A DNA stretch of 64,000 bases from Streptomyces sp. NBC_00271 (GTDB lineage Bacteria; Actinomycetota; Actinomycetes; Streptomycetales; Streptomycetaceae), in assembly GCF_036178845.1 (NCBI RefSeq), contig NZ_CP108070.1, positions 3,596,001 to 3,660,000 on the forward strand. Reading direction: 5' to 3'. The translations under genes and the position numbers were made by a program. The number at the start of each line of letters is the position of its first letter. The stretch's first letter is position 1. Under the pieces are notes generated by a model. It worked only from the letters and a program-made list of their open reading frames with translations. It was not told the origin of the DNA and searched no databases. This document shows positions 6,211 through 15,304 of this stretch, piece after piece.

Positions 6211-7686
6211 TCAGACCTCCACGGGCTCGGTGACGGTGGTCTCGTCGGCGGCGCGTTCGGTGCGGCAGAGGGTCATGTACAGGCCCGCGGCCAGCGCGGT
6301 TCCGATGAACCAGGAGTACGGGGCCACGTCGCTGAACGCCTTCACCAGGGCCAGCACCGCGGCGACCGCCGCCGAGGGCAGGAACGCCCACAGGGCCTTG
6401 GGATTGACGCCCTTGCGGTAGTAGTACGGCGATCCGGGCCGGGCGTCGAAGAGCTGGTCGACGTCGATCCTGCCGCGCTTCACCCAGTAGTAGTCGATCA
6501 TGATGACGCCGAAAAGCGGGCCCAGGAAGGCGCCGAGACCGCCGAGGAAGTAGTTGACGACCGTGGGGTTGGAGAAGAGGTTCCAGGGGGTCACGACCAG
6601 TGCGGCGACCGTGCTGATCATGCCGCCGATCTTGAAGGTGATCTTCTGCGGCCAGACGTTCGCCAGGTCGTACGCGGGTGAGACGAAGTTGGCGACGATG
6701 TTGACGCCCATGGTGGCGATGGCGAAGGTCAGGGCGCCGAGGACCAGGACCCAGGTGTTGCCGACCTTGGCGACCAGCAGCGCGGGGTCGGTGATGGCCT
6801 CGCCGAACGCCTCGATGGAACCGGCCGTGACGATGACGGACACGATGACGAAGGCCGTGGAGTTGATCGGCAGGCCCCAGAAGTTGCCGCGCCTGACCGT
6901 CTTGTAGCTGGGGGCGAAGCGCGAGAAGTCGCAGAAGTTGAGCATCAGCGTGCCATAGGTGGCCAGGATCAGGCCGACCGCGCCGAACCACTGGCGCCAC
7001 TGTTCGCCCACGGAGACCGGGTGCGGGGTCGAGGTGAGCGAGATGCTCCAGCCGGCCTTGGCGAGGACCCAGACGGCCAGCGCGATCATGACGAGCCAGA
7101 TGGCCGGGCCGCAGAAGTCCTGGAACTTGCGGACCGACTCCATGCCCTGACTGATGATCATCGCCTGGATCAGCCAGAGGGAGACGAAGGACGTCCAGCC
7201 GAGCGCGTCCAGGCCGAGGAAGGAGTGGTGGGTCCACGACTCCAGGCCGGGCCAGGCGGCGAGCAGCATGACGTTCACGGCGACGGAGGCCAGGTAGGTC
7301 TGGATCCCGTACCACATGATGGCGATGACGGCCCTGATCAGCGCCGGGATGTTGGCGCCCCAGACGCCGAAGCTGATGCGGCTGACGACGGGGAAGGGCA
7401 CGCCGGTGCGCTGGCCGATGCGGCCCATCAGGTTCATGCCTGCGTAGATGATCACGAAGCCGACGAGCAGCGAGGTGAAGATCTGCCAGACGTTCATGCC
7501 GAGGACCAGCAGGCCCGCGGCGAAGGTGTAGTTGCCGAGGTTGTGGACGTCGGACATCCACATGGCGAAGAGGTCGAAGACCTTCCAGTTGCGCTTCTCC
7601 GCGGGTGCGAGGTCTTCGTTGGTGAGCCGGGGGTCGGGGACGAACGCTGGGGTGCCGGTGGCTTCGGCACTGTCGGCGAGGGACAC
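6211..7686 (-). CDS. NCS1-family nucleobase/hydantoin:cation symporter
   Basis: 491 residues, GTG start with GGAGG close upstream. About twelve hydrophobic helices, as in Mhp1, PucI and CodB. Family hallmarks include the N-terminal NEDLAPAEKRNWKVFDLFAMWMSDVHNLGNY, the Asn/Trp-rich first helix, GVWGANIPALIRAVIAIMWYGIQTYL in helix 3, and the PWNLFSNPTVVNYFLGGLGAFLGPLFGVIMIDYY segment. These carriers import hydantoins, allantoin, cytosine or uracil with sodium or protons. It is co-transcribed with the racemase. The GntR gene is divergent and the shared region has a perfect 16-bp palindrome, the probable repressor site. Confidence 0.93.
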   Translation of the reverse strand: MSLADSAEATGTPAFVPDPRLTNEDLAPAEKRNWKVFDLFAMWMSDVHNLGNYTFAAGLLVLGMNVWQIFTSLLVGFVIIYAGMNLMGRIGQRTGVPFPVVSRISFGVWGANIPALIRAVIAIMWYGIQTYLASVAVNVMLLAAWPGLESWTHHSFLGLDALGWTSFVSLWLIQAMIISQGMESVRKFQDFCGPAIWLVMIALAVWVLAKAGWSISLTSTPHPVSVGEQWRQWFGAVGLILATYGTLMLNFCDFSRFAPSYKTVRRGNFWGLPINSTAFVIVSVIVTAGSIEAFGEAITDPALLVAKVGNTWVLVLGALTFAIATMGVNIVANFVSPAYDLANVWPQKITFKIGGMISTVAALVVTPWNLFSNPTVVNYFLGGLGAFLGPLFGVIMIDYYWVKRGRIDVDQLFDARPGSPYYYRKGVNPKALWAFLPSAAVAAVLALVKAFSDVAPYSWFIGTALAAGLYMTLCRTERAADETTVTEPVEV

Positions 7687-7773
7687 GGGGCCTCCATGGG
7701 CGAGGGGACGGAGGACAGCGGTTCGCGTGGGGGGCGGCGGCTGCGGCGCGTACGGGACGGCCCTGCGGAGCGT

Positions 7774-7789
7774 GTTTGGTATACCAAAC
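7774..7789. promoter_or_regulatory. Perfect 16-bp palindrome, probable GntR/FadR operator
   Basis: GTTTGGTATACCAAAC lies in the 194-bp gap between the NCS1 and GntR genes, 85 bases from the transporter start and 92 from the regulator start. FCD-type GntR proteins usually bind sites of the form TTGGTNNACCAA or TTGTNNNNACAA, and this fits. It could control both directions. The palindrome is seen directly; binding is inferred. Confidence 0.75.
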
Positions 7790-7880
7790 TGCCGTCATGG
7801 TCTCGCCGTCAAGCGTTCTGACCGATGTCCGAGCGGTTACGGCTCCGTAAAACACCACCGGAGTCGGCGAAGATGGCCCC

Positions 7881-8564
7881 ATGACGAAGATCGAACCCCT
7901 GGGCGCGGAACGGGAACCCCTGGGCGCGGTCCGCGAACGCGTCCTGGCCGCGCTGCGGCAGGAGATCATCGCGGGGCGGCTGCGCCCCGGGGACCGTCTC
8001 GTCGAACGCGAGCTGGCGGAGCGGTTCGGGGTCTCACGGGTTCCCGTGCGCGAGGCGATCCGCGCGCTCGTGGCGGAGGGGTTCGTGCACTTCGAGACAC
8101 CGCGCCGCACGGTCGTACGCCGGCTCACCCCGACGGACGTGGCCGAACTCTTCGAGCTGCGCGAGGCGCTGGAGGTCTACGCGGCCGGGCTCGCGGCGGC
8201 ACGGGCGACACCGCGGGACCTCGCCGAGCTGGCGGACCTGCTGGACCGTGCGGCGACGGCGACCCGCGCCGACGACGCGGAGGCGATCACCGACATCAAC
8301 ACCCGCTTCCACGACCGCATCCTCGCCATGGCGGGCAACAGCCTGCTGATCTCCGTCATGGAGCCGGTCGACGGCCGACTGCGCTGGCTCACCCGCCAGA
8401 ACGAGGAGTGGCCCCAACTTCTCACCGAACACCACGAGTTGTACGAGTCCATCGCCTCCGGCGACCCGGAGCGCGCCCGCGCGCACGCCCTCGCCCACGT
8501 CCAGGCCAACTACCGGTCGACGGTGCGGCACCTCTTCGGCGAAACAGAGGCTCCCCGAGCCTGA
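7881..8564 (+). CDS. GntR-family regulator (FadR/FCD subfamily)
   Basis: 227 residues. Winged helix at residues about 15-80 (VRERVLAALRQEIIAGRLRPGDRLVERELAERFGVSRVPVREAIRAL), then an all-helical FCD ligand domain from about 85 with metal-binding His/Asp positions (DINTRFHDRI, LTEHHELYESI). Probably a ligand-released repressor of the divergent NCS1/racemase operon, sensing a nucleobase or hydantoin-type metabolite; the palindrome between them is the likely site. The N-terminus carries a short duplication (EPLGAERE-PLGAVRE) from a repeated 15-base segment. The stop codon sits inside the first copy of a 28-bp direct repeat. Confidence 0.93.
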   Translation: MTKIEPLGAEREPLGAVRERVLAALRQEIIAGRLRPGDRLVERELAERFGVSRVPVREAIRALVAEGFVHFETPRRTVVRRLTPTDVAELFELREALEVYAAGLAAARATPRDLAELADLLDRAATATRADDAEAITDINTRFHDRILAMAGNSLLISVMEPVDGRLRWLTRQNEEWPQLLTEHHELYESIASGDPERARAHALAHVQANYRSTVRHLFGETEAPRA

Positions 8565-8618
8565 AGTGGGATAGCGCAGGGCGTACCCGGGCCTGAAGTC
8601 GACTAGCGCAGGGCGTAC
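8559..8618. repeat. 28-bp direct repeat spanning two convergent stop codons
   Basis: Two 28-base copies (8559-8586 and 8591-8618) differ at three positions and are separated by four bases. The first contains the GntR stop codon; the second contains the aminopeptidase stop on the opposite strand. It looks like a local duplication of the end of the aminopeptidase gene. Confidence 0.85.
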
Positions 8619-9565
8619 TTGTCCGTCGCCGCCACCAACGCGTCCACCACACCCCTCGCCCCCATGGTGTGCCCCACGTCGTCGATGACGATCAACTCGC
8701 TGTCGGGCCAGCCGTGGTGGAGCCGCCACACCGTGCCCAGCAGGTTCCCGAAGTCGAGACTGCCCTGGACGAGCGTGCCGGGGATGCCCTTCAGCAGGGG
8801 CGCGTCGCGGATCACGACGCCTTCGTCGTTGCCTTCCCCCAGGAAGTGGTCGTTGCCGAAGTAGTGCGTGACGGTCCGCGCGAACGCCATGCGGAACTCC
8901 GGGTCCTCGTAGCGCTTCTCCGACCGCGGCGGCGCGGGAACGATCGCCGTCTCCCAGTCGGTCCAGGCCCGCGCCGCCCGCGCCCGCACCTCGGGGTCGG
9001 GCGATTCGAGCAGCCGGCTGTAGGCGGCGGCGAGGTTCCCGTCCCGCTCCCCCTCGGGCAGTTCGGCGAGGAACTGCTCGAAGGCCTCGGGGAAGAACCG
9101 TCCAAGTCCCCTGGTCAGCAGGGCCACTTCGGCGTTCGCGCCGGTGGCCACCGCGGTCAGCACCAGTTCGGAGACGACGTCCGGATGCGTCTGCGCGTAC
9201 CGCAGCCCCAGCGCCGACCCCCACGACACGCCCCACACCAGCCACCGCCGGATGCCCAAGTGCCGTCGCAGCAGCTCCAGGTCGCCGATGACATGCGCCG
9301 TCGTGTTGACGGCCATGTCCGTCCCGTACGCGGCGGCGTGCGGCGTGGAGCGTCCGCAGCCGCGCTGGTCGAGCAGCACGATCCGGTACTTGGCGGGGTC
9401 GCAGTAGCGCCGGAACCAAGGACCGCAGCCGGACCCCGGACCGCCGTGCAGCATGACGGCGGGCTTGCCGTCGGGGTTTCCGCAGACCTCCCAGTACACG
9501 CGGTTGCCGTCGCCGACGTCGAGCATGCCGTGGTCGTACGGTTCGATCTCCGGATACAGGCCCAT
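8603..9565 (-). CDS. pip: Prolyl aminopeptidase (proline iminopeptidase)
   Basis: 320 residues, alpha/beta-hydrolase. Recognised by MLHGGPGSGCGPWFRRYCDP (oxyanion region), LLDQRGCGRSTPH, and the nucleophile elbow GVSWGSALGLRYAQ with Ser near residue 110. The cap contains the WTDWE Glu-rich region that binds the free N-terminus, and DVGHTMGARG near the end supplies the catalytic His. It removes N-terminal proline from peptides in the cytoplasm (EC 3.4.11.5). Length matches the family. It ends face to face with the GntR gene, 38 bases apart, where a short direct repeat has formed. Confidence 0.92.
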   Translation of the reverse strand: MGLYPEIEPYDHGMLDVGDGNRVYWEVCGNPDGKPAVMLHGGPGSGCGPWFRRYCDPAKYRIVLLDQRGCGRSTPHAAAYGTDMAVNTTAHVIGDLELLRRHLGIRRWLVWGVSWGSALGLRYAQTHPDVVSELVLTAVATGANAEVALLTRGLGRFFPEAFEQFLAELPEGERDGNLAAAYSRLLESPDPEVRARAARAWTDWETAIVPAPPRSEKRYEDPEFRMAFARTVTHYFGNDHFLGEGNDEGVVIRDAPLLKGIPGTLVQGSLDFGNLLGTVWRLHHGWPDSELIVIDDVGHTMGARGVVDALVAATDKYALR

Positions 9566-9574
9566 CGGGCGAGG

Positions 9575-10405
9575 TTAACCGTCATACGGTCGCGTCGTCA
9601 GCCCCGCCGCCCCCGCCGCCGTACGCAGCACGTCCCGCAGCATGGCGGGCGTCAGCCGTCCGGTGAACGTGTTCCGCTGGCTGACGTGGAAGCACCCGAA
9701 CAGCTCGACGGACCCCGCCGCCGGCCCGTCCTGCGCCTCCAGCGAAACCCTCGCCCCGTGCCCGAACACCGGCCTGGGCCGGGGTACCGTCCATCCCGCC
9801 GCGGCGAAGGCGGGCAACGCGGCCTGCCAGCCGAAGGCTCCCAGCACGACCACCGACCGGAGCGTGGGCCGCAGCAGCTCCAACTCCCGTACGAGCCAGG
9901 GGCGGCAGGTGTCCCGTTCGCCGGGTGTCGGCTTGTTGGCGGGCGGCGCGCAGTGCACGGGCGAGGTGACGCGTACGCCGTACAGCTCCAGTCCGTCGTC
10001 CGCGCTCACCGAGGTCCCGCGCGAGGCGAGCCCCACGTCGTGCAGCGCCGCGTAGAGCACGTCCCCGGAGCGGTCCCCCGTGAACATCCGTCCGGTCCGG
10101 TTCCCGCCGTGGGCGGCGGGTGCGAGCCCGACGATGAGCAGCGAGGCGTCGGCCGGTCCGTAGCCGGGAACGGGGCGGCCCCAGTACGTCTGGTCGGCGA
10201 AGGCTGCGCGTCTGGTGCGGGCGACCTCCTCGCGCCACGCGACCAGCCGCGGACACGCCCGGCACCCGGCGATCCGGGCGTCCAGATCAGTCAGTGCGTC
10301 CAGGTCGTCCAGATCGGTCAGTGCGTCCAGGTCACCCAGTGCGCCCGAGCCGTCCAGGTCGCCGACGATGCCGGGATCGCTCCTGTCGGCCGGGCTGCTG
10401 TCCAT
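9575..10405 (-). CDS. Family-5 (UdgB-type) uracil-DNA glycosylase
   Basis: 276 residues from the ATG at 10405, preceded by GGTGGGG; an upstream GTG is possible. Motif A reads [22 protein letters not shown], the family-5 form without the usual catalytic Asp/Asn, and the C-terminal motif is [13 protein letters not shown]. Cysteines in CRACPRL and in [16 protein letters not shown] match the [4Fe-4S] ligands. UdgB removes uracil, hypoxanthine and other deaminated bases from DNA, which matters in a GC-rich genome. The N-terminus carries an acidic Leu-Asp repeat ([19 protein letters not shown]) from an imperfect internal duplication. Confidence 0.88.
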   Translation of the reverse strand: MDSSPADRSDPGIVGDLDGSGALGDLDALTDLDDLDALTDLDARIAGCRACPRLVAWREEVARTRRAAFADQTYWGRPVPGYGPADASLLIVGLAPAAHGGNRTGRMFTGDRSGDVLYAALHDVGLASRGTSVSADDGLELYGVRVTSPVHCAPPANKPTPGERDTCRPWLVRELELLRPTLRSVVVLGAFGWQAALPAFAAAGWTVPRPRPVFGHGARVSLEAQDGPAAGSVELFGCFHVSQRNTFTGRLTPAMLRDVLRTAAGAAGLTTRPYDG

Positions 10406-10564
10406 GCCCCCACCGTACGACCGGGCGCCCGGCCCCTCCCCCACCCGGCCCCGGTGGGTCAGTGGTGGGTCGGTCGGTGGGCTGTTCGGCGGGGCGCAGC
10501 CCGGCGGTCGTCCTTACTTCCTCCTGCGAGGCACGCCGGGCCGGGACTCTTCTAGAGTCGAGGC

Positions 10565-11062
10565 ATGGCTTCTGAGGGTGCGGACGTCGAGCGGAACGAC
10601 GAGAAGGTCGACGAGCAGGTCGACGAGCAGGTCGACGAGGAGACGGCGGTGGCCGCCGCCGAGGCCGCCCGTCCGGCGGGCGGCGAGAGCGTGCGGGTCG
10701 ACAGCTGGATCTGGTCCGTACGTCTGGTCAAGACCCGCTCGGCGGGCGCGACCGCGTGCCGGGGCGGACACGTCCGGGTGAACGGGGAACGCGTCAAGCC
10801 CGCGTACGCCGTGCGCGTCGGCGACGAGGTGCGCCTGCGGCAGGGGATCCGGGAACGGGTCGTCGTCGTGAAGCGGGTGATCCGCAAGCGGGTCGGCGCG
10901 CCCGTCGCCGCCGAGTGCTACGTCGACAACAGCCCGCCGCCCCCGCCGCGCGAGGCGATCGCCCCGGCCGGTGTCCGCGACCGCGGAGCGGGCCGCCCGA
11001 CCAAGCGCGACCGCCGCGAGATGGAACGCCTCCGGGGCCTCGGCGGCCCCGACTCGCCCTGA
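10565..11062 (+). CDS. S4-domain RNA-binding protein (Hsp15-like)
   Basis: 165 residues. The central part, VRVDSWIWSVRLVKTRSAGATACRGGHVRVNGERVKPAYAVRVGDEVRL, is an S4 RNA-binding domain as in Hsp15 (HslR), which binds the large ribosomal subunit carrying stalled nascent chains. Ahead of it is an acidic extension with an EQVDEQVDE repeat, and the C-terminal part is basic (GRPTKRDRREMERLRGL). The leader is very short, GAGGC directly before the ATG, so translation may depend on a short or leaderless message. It is divergent from the UDG gene. Confidence 0.87.
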   Translation: MASEGADVERNDEKVDEQVDEQVDEETAVAAAEAARPAGGESVRVDSWIWSVRLVKTRSAGATACRGGHVRVNGERVKPAYAVRVGDEVRLRQGIRERVVVVKRVIRKRVGAPVAAECYVDNSPPPPPREAIAPAGVRDRGAGRPTKRDRREMERLRGLGGPDSP

Positions 11063-11108
11063 CCCGACGTCGTACGGCCGTCATGCGCCGTCTTGCGCCG
11101 TCACCAGG

Positions 11109-11564
11109 TCATACCCGTCGCCGCACCCACCGCACCAGCTCGGTGGTGCGGTCCCTCCTGGCCCACGCGATCAACGCGAGCGGCAGGATCAGGATGAGCG
11201 GGGTCGCCACGTACGGCCCGTGGACGACGGTGACGTTCACGACGAAGGCCCCCACCATCAGCGCGCCGAGCGCCACCGCCGCCACCGAGGACAGCAGCGG
11301 GACCAGCAGGGCGAGGCCTCCGGCGAGTTCGAGCGCGCCGATGAGGTACATCCCCGTGCTGCCCCAGCCGAGCTTGTCGAACGCCTCGGCGGCCGACGGG
11401 TGCGCGATCAGCTTGGGCAGCGCGCTCGCGAACGCGTAGAAGAGACCGAGCACGATCTGCAGCGCGCCCAGCGAGATCCGGGCACCACGGCCACGGGTCT
11501 TCAGCGAAGAGGCGGAGGTGGAGGTGGAGGCGAGCGTGGTGACGGGGACGGCGGTCTCGGACAT
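11109..11564 (-). CDS. DoxX-family membrane protein
   Basis: 151 residues with AGGAG before the ATG. After a Thr/Ser-rich start come four hydrophobic helices with the DoxX pattern: ALQIVLGLFYAFASALPKL, MYLIGALELAGGLALLVPLL, VAAVALGALMVGAFVVNVTVV, TPLILILPLALIAW. DoxX proteins are small quinone-interacting or redox-linked membrane proteins with ill-defined roles. It follows the acyltransferase-like gene in the same direction after 89 bases. Confidence 0.85.
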   Translation of the reverse strand: MSETAVPVTTLASTSTSASSLKTRGRGARISLGALQIVLGLFYAFASALPKLIAHPSAAEAFDKLGWGSTGMYLIGALELAGGLALLVPLLSSVAAVALGALMVGAFVVNVTVVHGPYVATPLILILPLALIAWARRDRTTELVRWVRRRV

Positions 11565-11653
11565 GAGGGTCTCCTGTGCGAAGCGGTACGCGTTGCTGTC
11601 GCAGGGGTAGACCGGGGGCGCGTCCGGAACTCATCGCCGTGGGCCAAAGACGG

Positions 11654-12640
11654 CTACAGCGCGAACCAGCCGTGCCCGACGTACCAGTGCCCGCCCGCGC
11701 GCAGATGGTCCCCCACCGCACGCTCCACCGCGCTCCGGCGCGGCAGCGCGCGCGTGGGCAGCTCCGGATCGCCGAAGACGAAGCCGACCGGCACCCCGTC
11801 GTCCGGGGTCGTCTCCTCGTACGCGAGCCGGAAGCGTTCCTGGAAGCGGATGATGTTCGAGTCCGCCGGGAGATACCGCCCGAGCTGTGGGTCGAGCAGC
11901 CAGGAGTGGCACACGGCGACTTCATGGCGCTCGTCGGGATAGTGCCGGGCGAAGAACTCCCGTGCCAGCGCGAGCGACCGCTCGCAGGCGGCGGGTGACA
12001 GCGGCCCGTGGAAGTCGGGTATGTGCAGGCTCAGACACGCGTCGCCGGGGCCGGCGTCGAGGCCCGCCGCCGCGACGGCCCGCCCCGTGCGCCGGCCGAG
12101 CCGCGAGCGCTGGAACTGCAGCCGGCCCAGCTGGAACAGCTCACCGTGGAAGTGCAGGGCGATCCACCAGGGGAACAGCAGCCCCGGCATCCCGAGCCGT
12201 CTGTGGTGTACGGACACATGCCTGCCGAGGTCGGCCAGGGTGCGCCGGGACACGTCGTCGGGGATGCCGCGCCCCCGGTGGTGGGCCCGGACGTACGGGA
12301 GCGCCGCGATGAAGACGTACAGGTGGAAGCAGCGCCCGAGGGGACCCGCCGACTCGGGGAACGCGGGCGGCTCCCAGCCCTTCCCGATCTCCCCCATGTC
12401 CCGTACGAAGCGGCCGACGCACCGGGCGAGCAGCGTCATCGCCTCCGGGTCGGCCGCCAGCCGGCCGCGCAGCGCGACGAGTTCGTTGATGTGCTCGTGG
12501 GCCACGGTCAGGTCGAGCAGGAGGTCCGGCAGCTCGTCCTCGTCCGGGAGCACCGCCTCCAGCCGGGGAGCGCCCTCGCTCTCCAGGTCCCTCAGCCACT
12601 CGGCGAGTCTCGCGTCCGCCCGCAGCGCCTCCAGCAGCAC
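11654..12640 (-). CDS. Acyltransferase-domain protein (GNAT-like C-terminus), uncertain
   Basis: 328 residues from a GTG with GGGAGG just upstream. It resembles the two-domain actinobacterial proteins annotated as acyltransferase-domain-containing: a helical N-terminal half (to about residue 170) and a C-terminal half with LSLHIPDFHGPLSPAACERSLALAREFFARHYPDERHEVAVCHSWLLDPQLGRYLP, which in related proteins has a GNAT-like fold. No classical acetyl-CoA pyrophosphate loop (R/QxxGxG/A) is visible, so activity is unproven. The next gene downstream is DoxX. Substrate unknown. Confidence 0.6.
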   Translation of the reverse strand: MLLEALRADARLAEWLRDLESEGAPRLEAVLPDEDELPDLLLDLTVAHEHINELVALRGRLAADPEAMTLLARCVGRFVRDMGEIGKGWEPPAFPESAGPLGRCFHLYVFIAALPYVRAHHRGRGIPDDVSRRTLADLGRHVSVHHRRLGMPGLLFPWWIALHFHGELFQLGRLQFQRSRLGRRTGRAVAAAGLDAGPGDACLSLHIPDFHGPLSPAACERSLALAREFFARHYPDERHEVAVCHSWLLDPQLGRYLPADSNIIRFQERFRLAYEETTPDDGVPVGFVFGDPELPTRALPRRSAVERAVGDHLRAGGHWYVGHGWFAL

Positions 12641-12763
12641 CCGCGCCTCCCGTCGGTCCGGCCGCCGCTCGCTCTACGCGGCCCTTGGTCAACGTGCACG
12701 ACGAAGAGTACGTTTCCAGTAGGAGCGATGGTCACGGATCAGCGTCACGGAGTAGTGATCCGT

Positions 12764-13030
12764 ATGCGTACAGGCAGTGAACCGACGACGGCGCGCAGCG
12801 CCCTGCGCATGCGCTTTTGGCTGAGTGTCTGGGGCCTGGTCTGGACGATCTTCGGTACGGCCGCGTTCGCGCTGGTCGGACGCCCCGGCTGGGCGGCCGC
12901 GTGCGGGGTGCTGTGGCTGATCGTCACCGCCGACATGACCATGATCCTGCGCCACATCCATCAGGGGCCGCACTACCAGCCGGGCCGCGACATCCCGCCG
13001 TACCGGCCTCCGGAGCACCGTCACCCGTAG
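12764..13030 (+). CDS. Small membrane protein (DUF6343-like)
   Basis: 88 residues (MRTGSEPTTARSALRMRF...), with an alternative ATG at 12728 giving 100 residues and a closer AGGAG. Two predicted transmembrane helices: WLSVWGLVWTIFGTAAFALVG and WAAACGVLWLIVTADMTMIL. The tail is His/Pro-rich (HIHQGPHYQPGRDIPPYRPPEHRH). The pattern matches a small Streptomyces-restricted family of unknown function. It is divergent from the acyltransferase-like gene. Confidence 0.75.
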   Translation: MRTGSEPTTARSALRMRFWLSVWGLVWTIFGTAAFALVGRPGWAAACGVLWLIVTADMTMILRHIHQGPHYQPGRDIPPYRPPEHRHP

Positions 13031-13068
13031 CGGAGCGGCGACGGCCACGGCGGGTCACGACTTACGAC

Positions 13069-13449
13069 TCACGAGTCGAAGCGCGCCGCTTCCAGGTACT
13101 GGGGCTTCGGGTCGAGCGCCGCCGCCAGCCGGAAGTGCCGCTTCGCCTGGTCGGGGCGGAGCTGGCGCTCATAGGTCCGGGCAAGCGCGAAGTGCGCGAA
13201 CGCGTTGTCCGGCTCGCGCTCCAGGACGATCGTGAACTCCAGCTCGGCGGGCCGCAATTGCGCGGCGGCGAAGAAGGCACGCGCGCGCAGCAGCCGGGCG
13301 GCGGTGTTCTCCGGGTGCGCGGCGATCACTGGATCGAGCAGCTTCACCGCGCCCCGCGGGTCCCGCGCGGCGAGCAGTTGCTCAGCGGCACGGAAGTCGA
13401 TGACATGCGTCTCCGGAGTACGTCCGGTCGATCCGCTGGTCTCGGGCAC
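13069..13449 (-). CDS. TPR-repeat protein
   Basis: 126 residues from a GTG at 13449 with AAGGA eight bases upstream; the frame opens further but without a good site. After VIDFRAAEQLLAARDPRGAVKLLDPVIAAHPENTAARLLRARAFFAAAQL come two to three tetratricopeptide units, including AELEFTIVLEREPDNAFAHFALARTYERQLRPDQAKRHFRLAAALDP. TPRs are protein-protein interaction scaffolds. It lies 50 bases after coaE on the same strand, an arrangement I recall from other Streptomyces genomes. Partner unknown. Confidence 0.88.
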   Translation of the reverse strand: MPETSGSTGRTPETHVIDFRAAEQLLAARDPRGAVKLLDPVIAAHPENTAARLLRARAFFAAAQLRPAELEFTIVLEREPDNAFAHFALARTYERQLRPDQAKRHFRLAAALDPKPQYLEAARFDS

Positions 13450-13499
13450 GGCAGAGTCCTTCCCTCGCTGAACGGGTTCAACGCCCCCGTCGAGGACGG

Positions 13500-14108
13500 C
13501 TATTCCTTGCGGGCGTACGCCCGGCGGACGAGATCCGCCCAAACCTCCCGTACGCGCGCCTCCAGCTCCTCCAGGGGGGCATCGTTGTCGATGACGACAT
13601 CCGCGATCCCCAGCCGCTGCTCGCGGGTGGCCTGGGCGGCCATGCGGGCGCGGGCGTCCGCCTCGGTCATGCCGCGCAGCCGCACGAGACGGTCGAGCTG
13701 GGTCTCGGGGCTGGCGTCGACGACGACCACGAGGTCGTACAGCGGCCTGAGGGCGTTCTCGGCGAGCAGCGGGACGTCGTGGATCACGACGGCGTCCTCG
13801 GCCGCGGCACTTTCCAGCTCGCGGGAGCGGGCGCCCACCAGGGGGTGCACGATCGAGTTCAGGACGGCGAGCTTCTCCGGGTCGGCGAAGACGATCGAGC
13901 CCAGTTTGGGGCGGTCCAGACCGCCGTCGGGTGCGAGCACGTCCTGCCCGAAGGCGTCGACGACGGCCGCGAGCCCGGGGGTTCCCGGTGCGACGACCTC
14001 CCGCGCGATCAGATCCGCGTCGATCAGCACCGCGCCGAGCCGCACGAGCAGCCTCGACACCTCACTCTTGCCGGCACCGATACCGCCGGTCAGGCCAACC
14101 TTCAGCAT
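13500..14108 (-). CDS. coaE: Dephospho-CoA kinase
   Basis: 202 residues. The Walker A loop [11 protein letters not shown] is at the extreme N-terminus, followed by [19 protein letters not shown] (CoaE-type Asp plus Arg) and [23 protein letters not shown]. CoaE phosphorylates the ribose 3'-hydroxyl of dephospho-CoA with ATP, the last step of coenzyme A synthesis. The length is normal for the single-domain form; some actinobacteria carry a fused GrpB-type C-terminal domain, absent here. It precedes the TPR gene and probably shares its transcript. Confidence 0.96.
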   Translation of the reverse strand: MLKVGLTGGIGAGKSEVSRLLVRLGAVLIDADLIAREVVAPGTPGLAAVVDAFGQDVLAPDGGLDRPKLGSIVFADPEKLAVLNSIVHPLVGARSRELESAAAEDAVVIHDVPLLAENALRPLYDLVVVVDASPETQLDRLVRLRGMTEADARARMAAQATREQRLGIADVVIDNDAPLEELEARVREVWADLVRRAYARKE

Positions 14109-14144
14109 GACCGAGAGCTTAGGGCCTGCCGGTGACGAGCCCCC

Positions 14145-14167
14145 CACGGCCCCTAAAGGGGCCTGTG
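14145..14167 (-). terminator. Hairpin between the PAC2 gene and coaE
   Basis: GGCCCCT-AA-AGGGGCC (14148-14163) is a 7-bp perfect hairpin extendable with one bulge. It lies about 55 bases beyond the PAC2 stop and 40 bases before coaE. No T-run follows, so a terminator is possible but not certain. Confidence 0.4.
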
Positions 14168-14218
14168 TGAAGGCACGAAGGGGCCTACCTGCACCCCCCG
14201 CCCTACGGGCGTCGCCCC

Positions 14219-15157
14219 TTACGCGTCACCCTCGCGCTCCGCCAGGAAGCGCTCGAACTCCAACCCGATCTCGTCCGCCGACGGGATGTCCACCGGCTCC
14301 GCGAGCATGTTGCCCCGCGTCTCGGCGCCCGCGGCGGCGTCGTACTGGTGCTCGAGGCCCTGGACGAGGGCCACGAGCTCCTCGTCGCCCTCCTGGATCT
14401 GCCGGTCGATCTCCGTCTGGGTGCGGTGCGCCTCGGTGCGCAGGGAGTGCGCTATGGCGGGGAGCACCAGGCCCGTGGCGCCCGTGATGGCCTCCAGGAC
14501 GGTCAGCGCCGCGTCCGGGTACGGGGAGCGGGCGATGTAGTGCGGGACGTGCGCGGCGACGCCCAGGACGTCGTGTCCGGCCTCCATGAGGCGGTACTCG
14601 ACGAGGGATTCGGCGCTGCCGGGGACCTGCGCCTCGTCGAAGGGGCTGCGGTGGCCCGGCACCAGGTCGGTGCGGTTGCCGTGCGGGGTGAGGCCCACGG
14701 GGCGGGTGTGCGGGACGCCCATCGGAATGCCGTGGAAGTTCACCGACAGCCGGACGCCGAGCCGCTCCACGATCTGCTGGACGGCGGCGGCGAAGCGCTC
14801 CCACTCGACGTCCGGCTCGGGTCCCGACAGCAGCAGGAAGGGCGCGCCCGTGGCGTCCTGGACGAGCCGCACGTCGAGCGTGGGCTCCTCGTAGTCCGTC
14901 CAGCGGTCGCGCTTGAACGTCAGCAGCGGGCGGCGCGCCCGGTAGTCCACGAGCCGGTCGTGGTCGAAACGGGCCACGACCTGGTGGGGGAGCGAGTCGA
15001 GCAGACGGTCGACGATCTGGTCGCCCGTTTCACCCGCGTCGATGTATCCGTCGAAGTGGTAGAGCATGACCAGACCGGCCGACTCCTGGGCGAGTGCCAT
15101 GTCCACCACGGCCAGGCCCTTCGGCTCCCATGCGTACAAACCCTGCGGATCAAGCAC
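14219..15157 (-). CDS. PAC2-family protein
   Basis: 312 residues from a GTG at 15157 with GGAGGAG nine bases upstream. The protein starts [19 protein letters not shown] and contains [50 protein letters not shown] and the long C-terminal helical tail seen in actinobacterial PAC2 proteins. PAC2 domains are related to proteasome-assembly chaperone 2. In actinobacteria, which have a 20S proteasome, such proteins are common, but whether they help proteasome assembly is unproven. The gene is alone between coaE and the amine oxidase gene. Confidence 0.9.
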   Translation of the reverse strand: MLDPQGLYAWEPKGLAVVDMALAQESAGLVMLYHFDGYIDAGETGDQIVDRLLDSLPHQVVARFDHDRLVDYRARRPLLTFKRDRWTDYEEPTLDVRLVQDATGAPFLLLSGPEPDVEWERFAAAVQQIVERLGVRLSVNFHGIPMGVPHTRPVGLTPHGNRTDLVPGHRSPFDEAQVPGSAESLVEYRLMEAGHDVLGVAAHVPHYIARSPYPDAALTVLEAITGATGLVLPAIAHSLRTEAHRTQTEIDRQIQEGDEELVALVQGLEHQYDAAAGAETRGNMLAEPVDIPSADEIGLEFERFLAEREGDA

Positions 15158-15304
15158 TGTGACCGCTCCTCCTCGTGTTCGTACTCCACAACGTGGTGAG
15201 GATCGCGAGCATTCCCCGGACCGCACCTTTTACGGCTCGGTTCGCCTCCGGGGCGCACAGACGCGCCCCTTCGGCTCACCCGCCGGGTTCGTCGCCCCGC
15301 ATGC

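Noticed and set aside
13450..13542. Longer N-terminus for the TPR protein
   Set aside because: The upstream in-frame start would overlap coaE and add low-complexity residues; the GTG at 13449 has a good ribosome binding site.
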